DNA from: Rhodobacteraceae bacterium M382
GTDB lineage: Bacteria > Pseudomonadota > Alphaproteobacteria > Rhodobacterales > Rhodobacteraceae
NCBI GenBank assembly: GCA_025141015.1
Contig: CP081098.1
Coordinates: 1,742,501 to 1,806,500, forward strand
Length of the DNA stretch: 64,000 bases
Direction of reading: 5' to 3'
Part shown: piece after piece, positions 20,188 through 28,994 of the stretch
Layout: each line of letters starts with the position of its first letter
Numbering within the stretch: position 1 is the stretch's first letter
Notes under the pieces: generated by a model
The model's database searches: none
What the model saw: the letters and a program-made list of their open reading frames with translations, nothing else
Told to the model about the DNA's origin: nothing
Program-made: the position numbers and the translations under genes

Positions 20188-20668
20188 CGCTGGGCTCCTG
20201 CGGAATGGAATCAGACAGGGACTGGCGCCACGTGTCCAGCCGTTCGGCCAGGGCCGTATCCTGCAGGGCGAGGATCCCGGCCGCCATCAAACCTGCGTTG
20301 GCTGCGCCAGCGGCACCAATTGCCATTGTCGCCACGGGAAAGCCGCGGGGCATCTGCAGGATGGAATAGAGTGAATCTACGCCAGAGAGCGCCCGGGTTT
20401 GTACCGGAACACCAATGACCGGCACTCGGGTTTTGGAGGCCATCATGCCAGGCAGATGGGCCGCACCGCCGGCACCGGCAATGATCACATGCAGCCCATT
20501 GTCCACTGCGGTTTTGCCATACTCCCAAAGACGATCGGGCGTACGGTGAGCCGAGACGATCTTGGCCTCATACGGGATGGCCAATTGGTCCAGGATGTCA
20601 GCTGCTTCTTTCATGGTTGGCCAATCGGACTGGCTGCCCATGATTATGCCCACTTTGATGTCACCCAT
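20180..20668 (-). CDS. purE: N5-carboxyaminoimidazole ribonucleotide mutase
   Basis: A 162-residue class I PurE that converts N5-CAIR to CAIR. The signatures are [25 protein letters not shown] and the [11 protein letters not shown] loop. I chose MGDIKVG at 20668; 49 additional open codons upstream have no similarity. It is the first gene of a purEK operon. Confidence 0.97.
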   Translation of the reverse strand: MGDIKVGIIMGSQSDWPTMKEAADILDQLAIPYEAKIVSAHRTPDRLWEYGKTAVDNGLHVIIAGAGGAAHLPGMMASKTRVPVIGVPVQTRALSGVDSLYSILQMPRGFPVATMAIGAAGAANAGLMAAGILALQDTALAERLDTWRQSLSDSIPQEPSDD

Positions 20669-21040
20669 ATTGTGCCCTTGCGTGATCTGCCCCGATGATT
20701 GCCCTCGGAGCCGGTTGAAAGGAGCGCGCACTATAGCCAAACCATGGCGCGAGGCAATGCGGCACAAGCCCGATTGGCCCGTGTTTTTGGGCACGACCCG
20801 CGGCTCCCGCCCCAACCTCGCAGGACTGTTGGCGTCAGCCGACCGGCCGAGGGGGCGGCAGCGCTCGGACGTTGGAGGGAAAATGCCGAAACCGTGCCCG
20901 GGCAGCTCTTTGTCAGACAGATGGCTACGGGTCGACTCCCGTTGCTTGGGGGCTGCGAGACCGCGGTTGGGTCACCGGCTGCGCAGGATGTGATTTTCCG
21001 ATAGAAAAGAAGACGCGCAACAACCATCAAAGGCGTCAGA
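20669..21040. other. purE upstream region, no convincing gene
   Basis: 372 bases between the purE start and the YdcH stop, both on the minus strand, so the purE promoter should be here. A plus-strand frame of 86 codons runs from an ATG at 20744 to 21004. It has no ribosome binding site, no recognised family, and lies opposite to both neighbours. I do not call it. Confidence 0.4.
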
Positions 21041-21265
21041 TCAGGCAATGATATCCGGGGTCAGGCGGTCTTCAATCAACGATATCTTGTCCTTGAGCAG
21101 AAGTTTCTGCTTTTTCAGGCGGCGGATCGTCAGCTGGTCGCCTGTTCCGCGTTCTTCCAGCGCGTGAATGGCGTCATCCAGATCGCGGTGCTGCTGCCTG
21201 AAAACCTCCAATTCCACATGCAAAACATCATCATTCTTCATCGATAGTTCTGACGGGGCGTTCAT
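21041..21265 (-). CDS. YdcH-family small protein (DUF465)
   Basis: 74 residues from the ATG at 21265. The protein is nearly all helical and charged (VELEVFRQQHRDLDDAIHALEE, RRLKKQKLLLKDKI), the signature of the DUF465/YdcH family. These small coiled-coil proteins have no established function. Alternative starts are a GTG at 21316 and an ATG at 21241; 74 residues fits the family length. It is divergent from the Hsp20 gene, sharing about 160 bases of regulatory region. Confidence 0.8.
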   Translation of the reverse strand: MNAPSELSMKNDDVLHVELEVFRQQHRDLDDAIHALEERGTGDQLTIRRLKKQKLLLKDKISLIEDRLTPDIIA

Positions 21266-21333
21266 GGGCGACTCGGGGTTGTTATTACTGCTTCTGCCGA
21301 CATGATACGCGTTCACGTTGTTTTCGCCTAGCC

Positions 21334-21362
21334 CTTGTTAATCCCCGGTTTTCTTCCCATAT
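21334..21362 (+). promoter_or_regulatory. candidate RpoH-type promoter for Hsp20
   Basis: CTTGTT (21334-21339), exactly 17 bases, then CCATAT (21357-21362) about 65 bases before the start codon. This fits the alphaproteobacterial heat-shock sigma-32 pattern (CTTG, spacer, CCnTAT-like). The assignment is by pattern and by the nature of the downstream gene. Confidence 0.45.
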
Positions 21363-21429
21363 TCGCAGATGTGCGGTTGCCAGAACGGGACCGTGCGCCC
21401 CGTCGCTTTGAAAAATGAAGGACGAATTC

Positions 21430-21843
21430 GTGTCAAAACTTACTCTGGGCTCATACCCGCATATGCTGGGCTTTGAACAGCTGGAACGTCTTCTTGAACG
21501 CTCGGCCAAGTCGGGCAACGAAGGCTATCCCCCTTATAATATCGAACAGACCTCGGATTATTCCTATCGGATTACGCTGGCTGTGGCCGGGTTCGCCGAA
21601 GAGGATCTGGCGATCACGATCGAGGACCGGCAACTGGTCATCCGTGGGCGCCAACGTGACGACAGTGACGGGCGGGTGTTCCTGCACCGGGGCATTGCCG
21701 CACGACAGTTCCAGCGCATGTTTGTGCTGGCCGATGGTGTCGAAGTGGGCGAGGCAATCATGGAAAACGGTCTGCTGCACGTGGACCTGACCCGGTCCCG
21801 GCCTGAAACTGTGGTCCAAAAGATCAACATCAAGAAAGGGTAA
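21430..21843 (+). CDS. Hsp20/alpha-crystallin small heat shock protein
   Basis: 137 residues, an IbpA-like ATP-independent holdase. The alpha-crystallin domain covers about residues 35-130 (YRITLAVAGFAEEDLAITIED, then VIRGRQ, FVLADGVEVGEAIMENGLLHVDL). The GTG at 21430 is preferred over an in-frame ATG at 21415, because AAGGA at 21417-21421 gives normal spacing only to the GTG and lies inside the ATG-start frame. A DUF1150 gene follows after three bases. Confidence 0.93.
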   Translation: MSKLTLGSYPHMLGFEQLERLLERSAKSGNEGYPPYNIEQTSDYSYRITLAVAGFAEEDLAITIEDRQLVIRGRQRDDSDGRVFLHRGIAARQFQRMFVLADGVEVGEAIMENGLLHVDLTRSRPETVVQKINIKKG

Positions 21844-21846
21844 GCC

Positions 21847-22071
21847 ATGCATGTGCCATTTGATTTCAACGATGCAGGTCAACGCATTGTTTATGTAAAA
21901 ACCGTGGATGCGGCAGATCTCCCCGAAGAGGTACGTGCCAACGTCGGCGACCAGAAACAGCTCTATGCAGTACATGATGCTCAGGGTGCGCAATTGGCGC
22001 TGGTGGCGGATCGTCGTCTGGCCTTTGTGCTGGCGCGCCAGAATGATTTCACGCCGGTGGCCGTGCACTAA
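21847..22071 (+). CDS. DUF1150 small protein
   Basis: 74 residues. The ending AQLALVADRRLAFVLARQNDFTPVAVH is the conserved core of DUF1150, an alphaproteobacterial family often found behind small heat shock genes. It begins three bases after the Hsp20 stop, so it is co-transcribed and likely heat-induced. The function is unknown; an Hsp20 accessory role is inference. Confidence 0.85.
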   Translation: MHVPFDFNDAGQRIVYVKTVDAADLPEEVRANVGDQKQLYAVHDAQGAQLALVADRRLAFVLARQNDFTPVAVH

Positions 22072-22197
22072 TCATCCCGGGCACTCCCGGCATTCTCGGG
22101 TCACGCAGGCTTTGACCGTCGACACAGGCTCTGTCACAAGGGCCTGCGAGTTGCGCCAGCCATACACTAACTTGCCACTAACAGGGGGGGAAACCCG

Positions 22198-23076
22198 ATG
22201 ACCCGTTTTGATTTCGACTGGGTGGATGCGTTTTCGGATCAACCCTTTGGTGGCAATGGCTGTGCCGTGGTGCATGGCGGAGCGCTTCTGTCGGACCAGG
22301 TCTGTTTGAACTATGTGCGCGAGACATCATTGGTTGAATGCACTTTTACAGGCCCGTCCAAAATGGCCGATGTGCGGGTGCGATATTTTCTGGCCAGCCG
22401 CGAGATTCCGTTTGCCGGGCATCCGACGATCGCCACCGTTGCTGCAATGCGGGATCGCGGGATGTTTTCCGGGGATCGGGTTGTGCTGGAAACTGGGGCC
22501 GGATTGGTAGAGGTCTCCATCTCCGGCGATCAGATCGAAATGATACAGATTGCGCCAGTATTTGGCGCGACGCCGGATCCGGCGCTGATAGCGGCGGCGG
22601 TTTCGCTGCCGCGTGACGCCATTTTGGGAACGCCACAAGTGGTTTCAACTGGCTTGCCATTCTGCATTACCGTGTTGCGCAATCATGAGGCATTGCGGGC
22701 GGCCCGGCTGGACGTTGCGGCGCTCGATACGCTGTCTCGGGCTTTGGACGCGCCAGGCGTCGATATGTCCGAACCCTTTCTGGTTACCTTGCAAGGGGCG
22801 ACAGAGGCGGGGGATACGTTTTCTCGCCTGTTGATGGCACCGCCCAGCCCGCCAGAGGATCCATTTACTGGCTCGGCCACGGGGGCAATGGCCGCCTATT
22901 TGTGGCATCACGGGCTCATGCACAAGGACAGTTTCATCGCAGAGCAGGGTCATGGGTTGGGACGTCCGGGACAGGCTCGGGTCACGCGGATCGGAACCGG
23001 GGATGCGATCACCGGCGTCAAGGTCAGCGGTGCAGGCTTTGTTCTGATGCGCGGCACTGTGGAGCTGCCTGCGTAA
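22198..23076 (+). CDS. PhzF-family isomerase/epimerase
   Basis: 292 residues with the diaminopimelate-epimerase-like double fold of PhzF enzymes. The N-terminal DWVDAFSDQPFGGNGCAVV has the catalytic region; EIPFAGHPTIAT and, near the end, PEDPFTGSATGAMAAYL are the family signatures. Members isomerise dihydroanthranilate-type compounds or are uncharacterised. The stop overlaps the next start by one base (TAATG), coupling it to a glycosyltransferase-like gene. Confidence 0.88.
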   Translation: MTRFDFDWVDAFSDQPFGGNGCAVVHGGALLSDQVCLNYVRETSLVECTFTGPSKMADVRVRYFLASREIPFAGHPTIATVAAMRDRGMFSGDRVVLETGAGLVEVSISGDQIEMIQIAPVFGATPDPALIAAAVSLPRDAILGTPQVVSTGLPFCITVLRNHEALRAARLDVAALDTLSRALDAPGVDMSEPFLVTLQGATEAGDTFSRLLMAPPSPPEDPFTGSATGAMAAYLWHHGLMHKDSFIAEQGHGLGRPGQARVTRIGTGDAITGVKVSGAGFVLMRGTVELPA

Positions 23077-23939
23077 TGGATATGACACCTGCCATTGCCG
23101 TTTTGCCGTATGGAATGAAATTGGGCCCTGGGTTGGGGCAACGGCCCGTCAGTGATCTGAATTGGCCACTGGGCTGTCCTGAACGATTGCAAGGACGCCA
23201 GATTGCGGATTTGCTGCCCACCGACCATCTGATCGTCTTTCCCCGGACCAATACCCATTTTCAGATTCGATATGGCACACAGGCCCGAATTTCCCTGATC
23301 CTGGGAGAACCTTCGGTCATCCATGCCAAACATCTGCGCCTGCTGCGGTTGACCCATCGGCGGTTTTACAAGGTGCTGACCTTTAGCGATTATCTGCTGA
23401 CCCACCTGCCCAATGCGCATTTCTTTCCGCTGGGTACGACCTGGGTGCCAGAGTGGCGCGACCTGCCGCTGCGCAAAACCGAGATGTGTTCGCTGATAGC
23501 CTCGGCCAAGCGGGATTCCTCGGGGCACAAGTTGCGGCATCACATGGTCGAATGGGTCCGTGGGTCTGATCACCCGGTCGCGGTCATGGGGCGGGGCTAT
23601 ACACCGTTCGATGCGAAATCCGACGGGTTGGCCCCATATCGGTACTCCATCGTGATCGAGAACGTTCAGGAGAAGAACTATTTTTCGGAAAAGCTGGTGG
23701 ATGCAGTGTTGTGCAACACGGTCCCAATTTACTGGGGGTGTCCCAATCTGGATCACTTCATGGACACATCGGGGATCATTCAGTGTAACAGCGCTGCGGA
23801 TATTCAACGCGCTGTAGAAACGATGTCCGAGGATGACTTTGTGACACGTCTGCCCAAATTGCAGGCCATTCATCCGGTGCTAGAGCGATATTGTGATCTG
23901 GATCTGCGCGCCGCCGTCGCGATCCGTGACAGCCTGTAA
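23076..23939 (+). CDS. glycosyltransferase family 10 (fucosyltransferase-like) protein
   Basis: 287 residues. The C-terminal half contains the GT10 donor-binding signature: YRYSIVIENVQEKNYFSEKLVDAVL then NTVPIYWGCPNL. GT10 enzymes transfer fucose or similar sugars in alpha-1,3/4 linkage. The N-terminal half is poorly conserved, as usual. There is no membrane segment. Translation coupling (TAATG) to a PhzF-like gene is unusual, since no polysaccharide locus surrounds it. An O-antigen, capsule or small-molecule glycosylation role cannot be distinguished. Confidence 0.8.
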   Translation: MDMTPAIAVLPYGMKLGPGLGQRPVSDLNWPLGCPERLQGRQIADLLPTDHLIVFPRTNTHFQIRYGTQARISLILGEPSVIHAKHLRLLRLTHRRFYKVLTFSDYLLTHLPNAHFFPLGTTWVPEWRDLPLRKTEMCSLIASAKRDSSGHKLRHHMVEWVRGSDHPVAVMGRGYTPFDAKSDGLAPYRYSIVIENVQEKNYFSEKLVDAVLCNTVPIYWGCPNLDHFMDTSGIIQCNSAADIQRAVETMSEDDFVTRLPKLQAIHPVLERYCDLDLRAAVAIRDSL

Positions 23940-24216
23940 GGAAAATCAGAGCACCCAAACCGGATACCTGGAGTTCGGGACAGTCTGACAAAATTGTCAT
24001 CGTCCCCTTTTGCTGCCAATTCCAACTGTATCCGGGGCGTATCGCTACCCTGCGGATCCAAAGGGGGCACTGCTGTGGGCGAGATGTCATCTCGCGCTTG
24101 GCTGTGCGGGGGGAACCCAAGGCGGTGCAAGGCCGGGACAGGGGCGGCATCTCCCAAGGGGCTCGTGCCCTGTTCCCCCGACTGCGCCAACTGATTTGGT
24201 TGGCCCCTCCTGGACA
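23940..24216. other. gene-free stretch between GT10 and sat-cysC ends
   Basis: Converging genes leave about 330 bases including the terminator at its right end. No frame has family resemblance or a ribosome binding site. A perfect small palindrome, GCGAGATG/CATCTCGC with a single central base, lies at 24079-24095. Confidence 0.4.
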
Positions 24217-24247
24217 CAAAAAAGGCCCCCTGAAGCGGGGGCCTTTG
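24217..24247 (-). terminator. terminator of sat-cysC
   Basis: On the minus strand AAAGGCCCCC pairs with GGGGGCCTTT around a 6-base loop and continues into six T residues. It is 20 bases past the sat-cysC stop. The stem could also act in the plus direction. Confidence 0.9.
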
Positions 24248-24266
24248 GCAATCTGGGCATCAGGTA

Positions 24267-25985
24267 TTACTGGATGCCGATCAGACCCATGCTTTCCAGT
24301 TTCAACAGAACCTGGTGGGCGCAGTTATCGACTTCTGTGCCTTCGGTTTCCACACGCAATTCCGGATCAGCTGGAACGTCATAGGGATCCGAGATCCCGG
24401 TGAATTCCTTGATCTTGCCTTCGCGGGCCAGCTTGTACAGACCCTTGCGGTCACGGCGTTCGCATTCTTCGATCGACGTCGCGACATGGACTTCGACAAA
24501 GGCACCAAAGTCTTCGATGTCTTCGCGTACCGCACGACGGGTGGTGGCATAAGGCGCGATTGGCGCACAGATGGCGATACCGCCGTTCTTGGTGATTTCC
24601 GATGCAACATAGCCGATGCGACGGATGTTCAGGTCGCGGTGCTCTTTCGAGAAACCCAGCTCGCTCGACAGGTTCTTACGCACAATGTCGCCATCCAGAA
24701 GGGTCACGGGACGCCCGCCCATTTCCATCAGCTTGACCATCAAGGCATTGGCGATGGTGGATTTTCCGGAGCCCGAGAAGCCGGTGAAAAAGACGGTAAA
24801 GCCCTGCTGGGACCGCGGCGGTTTGGTGCGGCGCAATTCCTTGACGACCTCGGGGAAGGAGAACCATTCCGGGATTTCCAGACCTTCGGACAGGCGCCGG
24901 CGCAATTCGGTGCCCGAGATGTTCAGGATGGTGACATTGTCACGATCTTCGATCTCGTCATTGGGTTCGTACTGGGCGCGTTCCTGCACATAAACCATGT
25001 GTTTGAAATCGACCATTTCGATGCCCATTTCGTCCTGATGCTCGCGGAACAGTTCCTGTGCATCATAGGGGCCATAGAAATCTTCGCCCTGGCTGTTCTT
25101 GCCCGGGCCGGCGTGGTCACGACCAACGATGAAATGGGTACAGCCGTGGTTGGCGCGGATCAGGCCATGCCAGACGGCTTCGCGCGGACCCGCCATCCGC
25201 ATGGCGAGGTTCAGCAGGCTCATGTTGGTGGTGGCGGCTGGGTATTTGTCCAAAACGGCTTCATAGCAGCGCACGCGGGTGAAATGGTCCACATCGCCCG
25301 GTTTGGTCAGGCCGACAACCGGATGAATCAGCAGGTTTGCCTGGGCTTCCTTGGCCGCGCGGAAGGTCAGTTCCTGGTGCGCGCGGTGCAGCGGGTTGCG
25401 GGTCTGGAAGGCCACAACGCGACGCCAGCCGACTTTGCGGAAATAGGCGCGCAGTTCGTTCGGTGTGTCACGGCTGCCGCGGAAATCATAGTGTACGGGC
25501 TGTTGGATACCGGTAATCGGACCACCCAGATAGATCTTGCCAGCCTGGTTGTGCAGGTAATTCACGGCTGGATGGGCATCGTCATCGGCACCAAACACCT
25601 TTTCGGCTTCGCGTGCCTTGTTTGGTTCCCAGCGGTCGGTCACGGTCATGGTGGCGAGAATGACGCCTTCCTGATCGCGCAGGGCAATGTCTTGGCCCAC
25701 GTCCAGCTGGGCCGCGAAATCTTCGGACACATCCAATGTGATCGGCATCGGCCACAGGGTGCCGTCTGTCATCCGCATGTTTTCGACAACGCCGTCATAA
25801 TCTGCTTCGGACAGGAAACCCTTCAGCGGGTTGAACCCGCCGTTCATCAGCAGCTCCAGGTCACAGATTTGGCGGGGTGTCAGATCGTGGCTCACCAGAT
25901 CGGAAGCTTCAACCTTCAATTTCTGGGCACTGTCGTAGGAAACATAAAGCTCCGGGATCGGAGCCAAATTGCTGGGCATCGTCAT
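24267..25985 (-). CDS. sat-cysC: bifunctional sulfate adenylyltransferase / adenylylsulfate kinase
   Basis: 572 residues that activate sulfate to APS and then PAPS. The N-terminal two thirds is a homomeric-type ATP sulfurylase (QTRNPLHRAHQEL near residue 195, GRDHAGPG). The C-terminal 180 residues are APS kinase, with P-loop FTGFSGSGKST and LDGDIVRKNL. This fusion is common in roseobacters. I start at MTMPSNL (25985), where GAGAG precedes by seven bases; an ATG two codons later is possible. It serves cysteine synthesis or sulfonation, but no other cys genes are here. Confidence 0.95.
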   Translation of the reverse strand: MTMPSNLAPIPELYVSYDSAQKLKVEASDLVSHDLTPRQICDLELLMNGGFNPLKGFLSEADYDGVVENMRMTDGTLWPMPITLDVSEDFAAQLDVGQDIALRDQEGVILATMTVTDRWEPNKAREAEKVFGADDDAHPAVNYLHNQAGKIYLGGPITGIQQPVHYDFRGSRDTPNELRAYFRKVGWRRVVAFQTRNPLHRAHQELTFRAAKEAQANLLIHPVVGLTKPGDVDHFTRVRCYEAVLDKYPAATTNMSLLNLAMRMAGPREAVWHGLIRANHGCTHFIVGRDHAGPGKNSQGEDFYGPYDAQELFREHQDEMGIEMVDFKHMVYVQERAQYEPNDEIEDRDNVTILNISGTELRRRLSEGLEIPEWFSFPEVVKELRRTKPPRSQQGFTVFFTGFSGSGKSTIANALMVKLMEMGGRPVTLLDGDIVRKNLSSELGFSKEHRDLNIRRIGYVASEITKNGGIAICAPIAPYATTRRAVREDIEDFGAFVEVHVATSIEECERRDRKGLYKLAREGKIKEFTGISDPYDVPADPELRVETEGTEVDNCAHQVLLKLESMGLIGIQ

Positions 25986-26204
25986 TTCAAATCTCTCGCT
26001 TGTGCGGTGACGGCAGGGCCAAATTAGCCCGTTCGCCGGGGACATATCCCCCTGCTGGCGTACTGTATAGTGCCCACAGTGCCAAAATTGGACAAACGGG
26101 AGGTTTTGGCGCAGTTACGGCGCTGAAACGCACTAAATTCCCCCAAAACCGAGGGCCTGTGGAATTCCAGACTTGCGCACGTGCGGTCGATTTCAAGGCC
26201 AAAG

Positions 26205-26705
26205 TCATGCAGGGTCGCGGGTGGGATCGGAACCGGGCCTCCAAGGACACGGCGGCTGTGTCAGGCGGATTTGGGCGGCGTTGACCGCGTTCCAGCGAAA
26301 CAGAACAAGATGGGTCAGGTCCGAACGAGAGCGTGATGGATACAACATTCCCTGCGCGCCCAGGCGCCGCGCCCAATCCGAAATTGCCCAGGTGGGCGCG
26401 GGGGCTCCGGTTGCACGGACGTCCTGCCAGACCTGCGAAGCGACAGCAGGATCCGGTAACTCCCGCAGATCTATGAGGGCGGTGGCCTGGACAGATAAGC
26501 CCAGCAAACTGCGATCAGGATCGCAGGGTGACACATAACGACGAATGGCAACACCGGCCCCTTCGGCGCTCAGCGATGCATACAGAGCCGGTTGGCCGGA
26601 ATGATGAAACCGCCCCTCTGGGGCCAAAACCGGGGCAAGCGGGGCGTCGTTGCGTGCAGTGAACAGAATGCGCCAGACCACGCCCGTAAAGGCGTGTTGG
26701 CGCAT
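26205..26705 (-). CDS. RES-domain protein (NAD+ phosphorylase/toxin family)
   Basis: 166 residues with RES-domain landmarks: VWRILFTAR near the start, GRFHHSGQPALYASLS (conserved Arg) in the first third, and GAQGMLYPSRSR (conserved Ser) near residue 120. RES toxins such as MbcT degrade NAD+ and are usually neutralised by an adjacent Xre/MbcA-like antitoxin. Here no antitoxin of that type is adjacent; the upstream neighbour eight bases away is an RraB-like protein. The glutamate normally following the YxS segment is not evident, so activity is uncertain. Confidence 0.72.
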   Translation of the reverse strand: MRQHAFTGVVWRILFTARNDAPLAPVLAPEGRFHHSGQPALYASLSAEGAGVAIRRYVSPCDPDRSLLGLSVQATALIDLRELPDPAVASQVWQDVRATGAPAPTWAISDWARRLGAQGMLYPSRSRSDLTHLVLFRWNAVNAAQIRLTQPPCPWRPGSDPTRDPA

Positions 26706-26713
26706 ATCGGTGT

Positions 26714-27049
26714 TCAGCTTTCCATGCCCCAGCCGTCGGGTGCAAAGCCGTGGTCCAGCGCTGCGCGCGTGGCCACTTCTTCGCCGATCCAGATGGCCCC
26801 GGCGGAAATGATCTGGTCGGGCAGGGTGGCCATTAGGCAGGGCCCGCCGTCGGAGCCCGTGCCATCGTCGTATTGACAGTCATATCCGTCGCGGCTGAGC
26901 TGATCGGCCAGCGCGCGCCAATCGGCCTCATCCGACGTCGGGATGAGAAAGTAATCCACATCCGCCACGTCGGGCAGGTCATTTTCAGCCTGCAAGTCAG
27001 TGTAGAACGCCACGGTTTCGGCCTTTTGTGCTGCAAAATCGTGGGTCAT
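26714..27049 (-). CDS. RraB-like protein (ribonuclease E inhibitor RraB family)
   Basis: 111 residues from the ATG at 27049. It is acidic, with an RraB-like layout: YFLIPTSDEADWRALADQLSRDGYD and a terminal FAPDGWGMES (DGWG is the family hallmark). RraB in E. coli binds RNase E and remodels the degradosome; whether this alphaproteobacterial relative does so is unknown. It sits six bases after the trxB stop and eight bases before the RES gene, so trxB-rraB-res are probably one transcript. Confidence 0.75.
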   Translation of the reverse strand: MTHDFAAQKAETVAFYTDLQAENDLPDVADVDYFLIPTSDEADWRALADQLSRDGYDCQYDDGTGSDGGPCLMATLPDQIISAGAIWIGEEVATRAALDHGFAPDGWGMES

Positions 27050-27054
27050 GCCGT

Positions 27055-28068
<1,014 letters not shown>

Positions 28069-28161
28069 TTAAACCCCCATTGGGCGCGACGATCGAACCG
28101 CGAAATTTTTCCAGATACCGGTAACACTGCAGTTTTGACCTTGCGACGCATCTCCGGAAAG

Positions 28162-28192
28162 ATTATTGCGCTGTCGCGAAATATTATTGCGC
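28162..28192. promoter_or_regulatory. candidate Lrp operator: 10-base direct repeats 21 bases apart
   Basis: ATTATTGCGC occurs at 28162-28171 and again at 28183-28192, exactly 21 bases (two helical turns) apart, between divergent trxB and the Lrp/AsnC gene. It ends 47 bases before the regulator's start. Phased repeats on one DNA face suit a multimeric Lrp-type regulator. The binding is inferred. Confidence 0.5.
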
Positions 28193-28238
28193 GCCCCGCG
28201 GGCGCTGCTATAAGAAACGCAATTCAGGGGAGCTATTC

Positions 28239-28739
28239 ATGGTCGCAACACGACTTGATCCGATTGATCGCAAGATCCTGTCGGAATTGCAGGCTGATGG
28301 CCGGATGACCAATGTAGAACTGGCCAAACGTGTGGGCATTTCGGCGCCTCCGTGTTTGCGTCGGGTCCGAACGCTCGAAGAGGCCGGGCTGATCCGTGGC
28401 TATCACGCGGATGTAAACGCGCGCGAACTGGGATTTGAAGTTCAGGTTTTTGCCATGGTCGGGCTGGACAGCCAGGCCCAAAGCGAACTCAGCGCTTTTG
28501 AAGAGAAATGCCGCGGCTGGCCGTTGGTTCGCGAATGCCACATGCTGAACGGTGAAGTGGATTTTATGCTGAAATGCGTGGCGCCTGATCTCAGCACGTT
28601 TCAGACCTTTCTGACGGGGGATCTGTTGACCACGCCCAACGTGGCCAGCGTCAAGACATCTCTCGTGATCCGCGGTGCCAAAGATGACCCCGGAGTGCCA
28701 TTCGAGGTGCTCGAGGAGAGATTGGCCAAGGAAGCCTGA
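28239..28739 (+). CDS. Lrp/AsnC-family transcriptional regulator
   Basis: 166 residues. An N-terminal AsnC helix-turn-helix (LDPIDRKILSELQADGR, ELAKRVGISAPPCLRRV) is followed by a RAM/ligand-binding domain (VQVFAMVGL, GEVDFMLKCVAPDL). It is divergent from trxB, and repeats between them suggest autoregulation and control of trxB. The ligand is probably an amino acid, as in the family; not determinable here. AGGGGAG lies upstream of the ATG. Confidence 0.93.
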   Translation: MVATRLDPIDRKILSELQADGRMTNVELAKRVGISAPPCLRRVRTLEEAGLIRGYHADVNARELGFEVQVFAMVGLDSQAQSELSAFEEKCRGWPLVRECHMLNGEVDFMLKCVAPDLSTFQTFLTGDLLTTPNVASVKTSLVIRGAKDDPGVPFEVLEERLAKEA

Positions 28740-28994
28740 TCTTCGATTTCTGCGGCTGGTGTCGAGAGCTGGCGCAACTGGGCGTTTGCAAACGCCGTCA
28801 CAGCGCCCACGGCGCTGCTCTGCCCAACGTATTTGCCGGCATCTGGGATGCGGGCAAATGGGGCGGGAGCCCTATGTGAATTTGTGAAAAATAGGTTCGG
28901 CGCGCTGTATTCAGGGCTGGGAGGGCAAAGCCGCCATGACCCAAGAAGGCGGTTTCTGACTGAGTGTGTCCAAAAACTCGGCGGGCGACTCAAT

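Noticed and set aside
24315-26027. 570-codon plus-strand frame antisense to sat-cysC
   Set aside because: Shadow of the codon pattern of sat-cysC; no family motif and no ribosome binding site.
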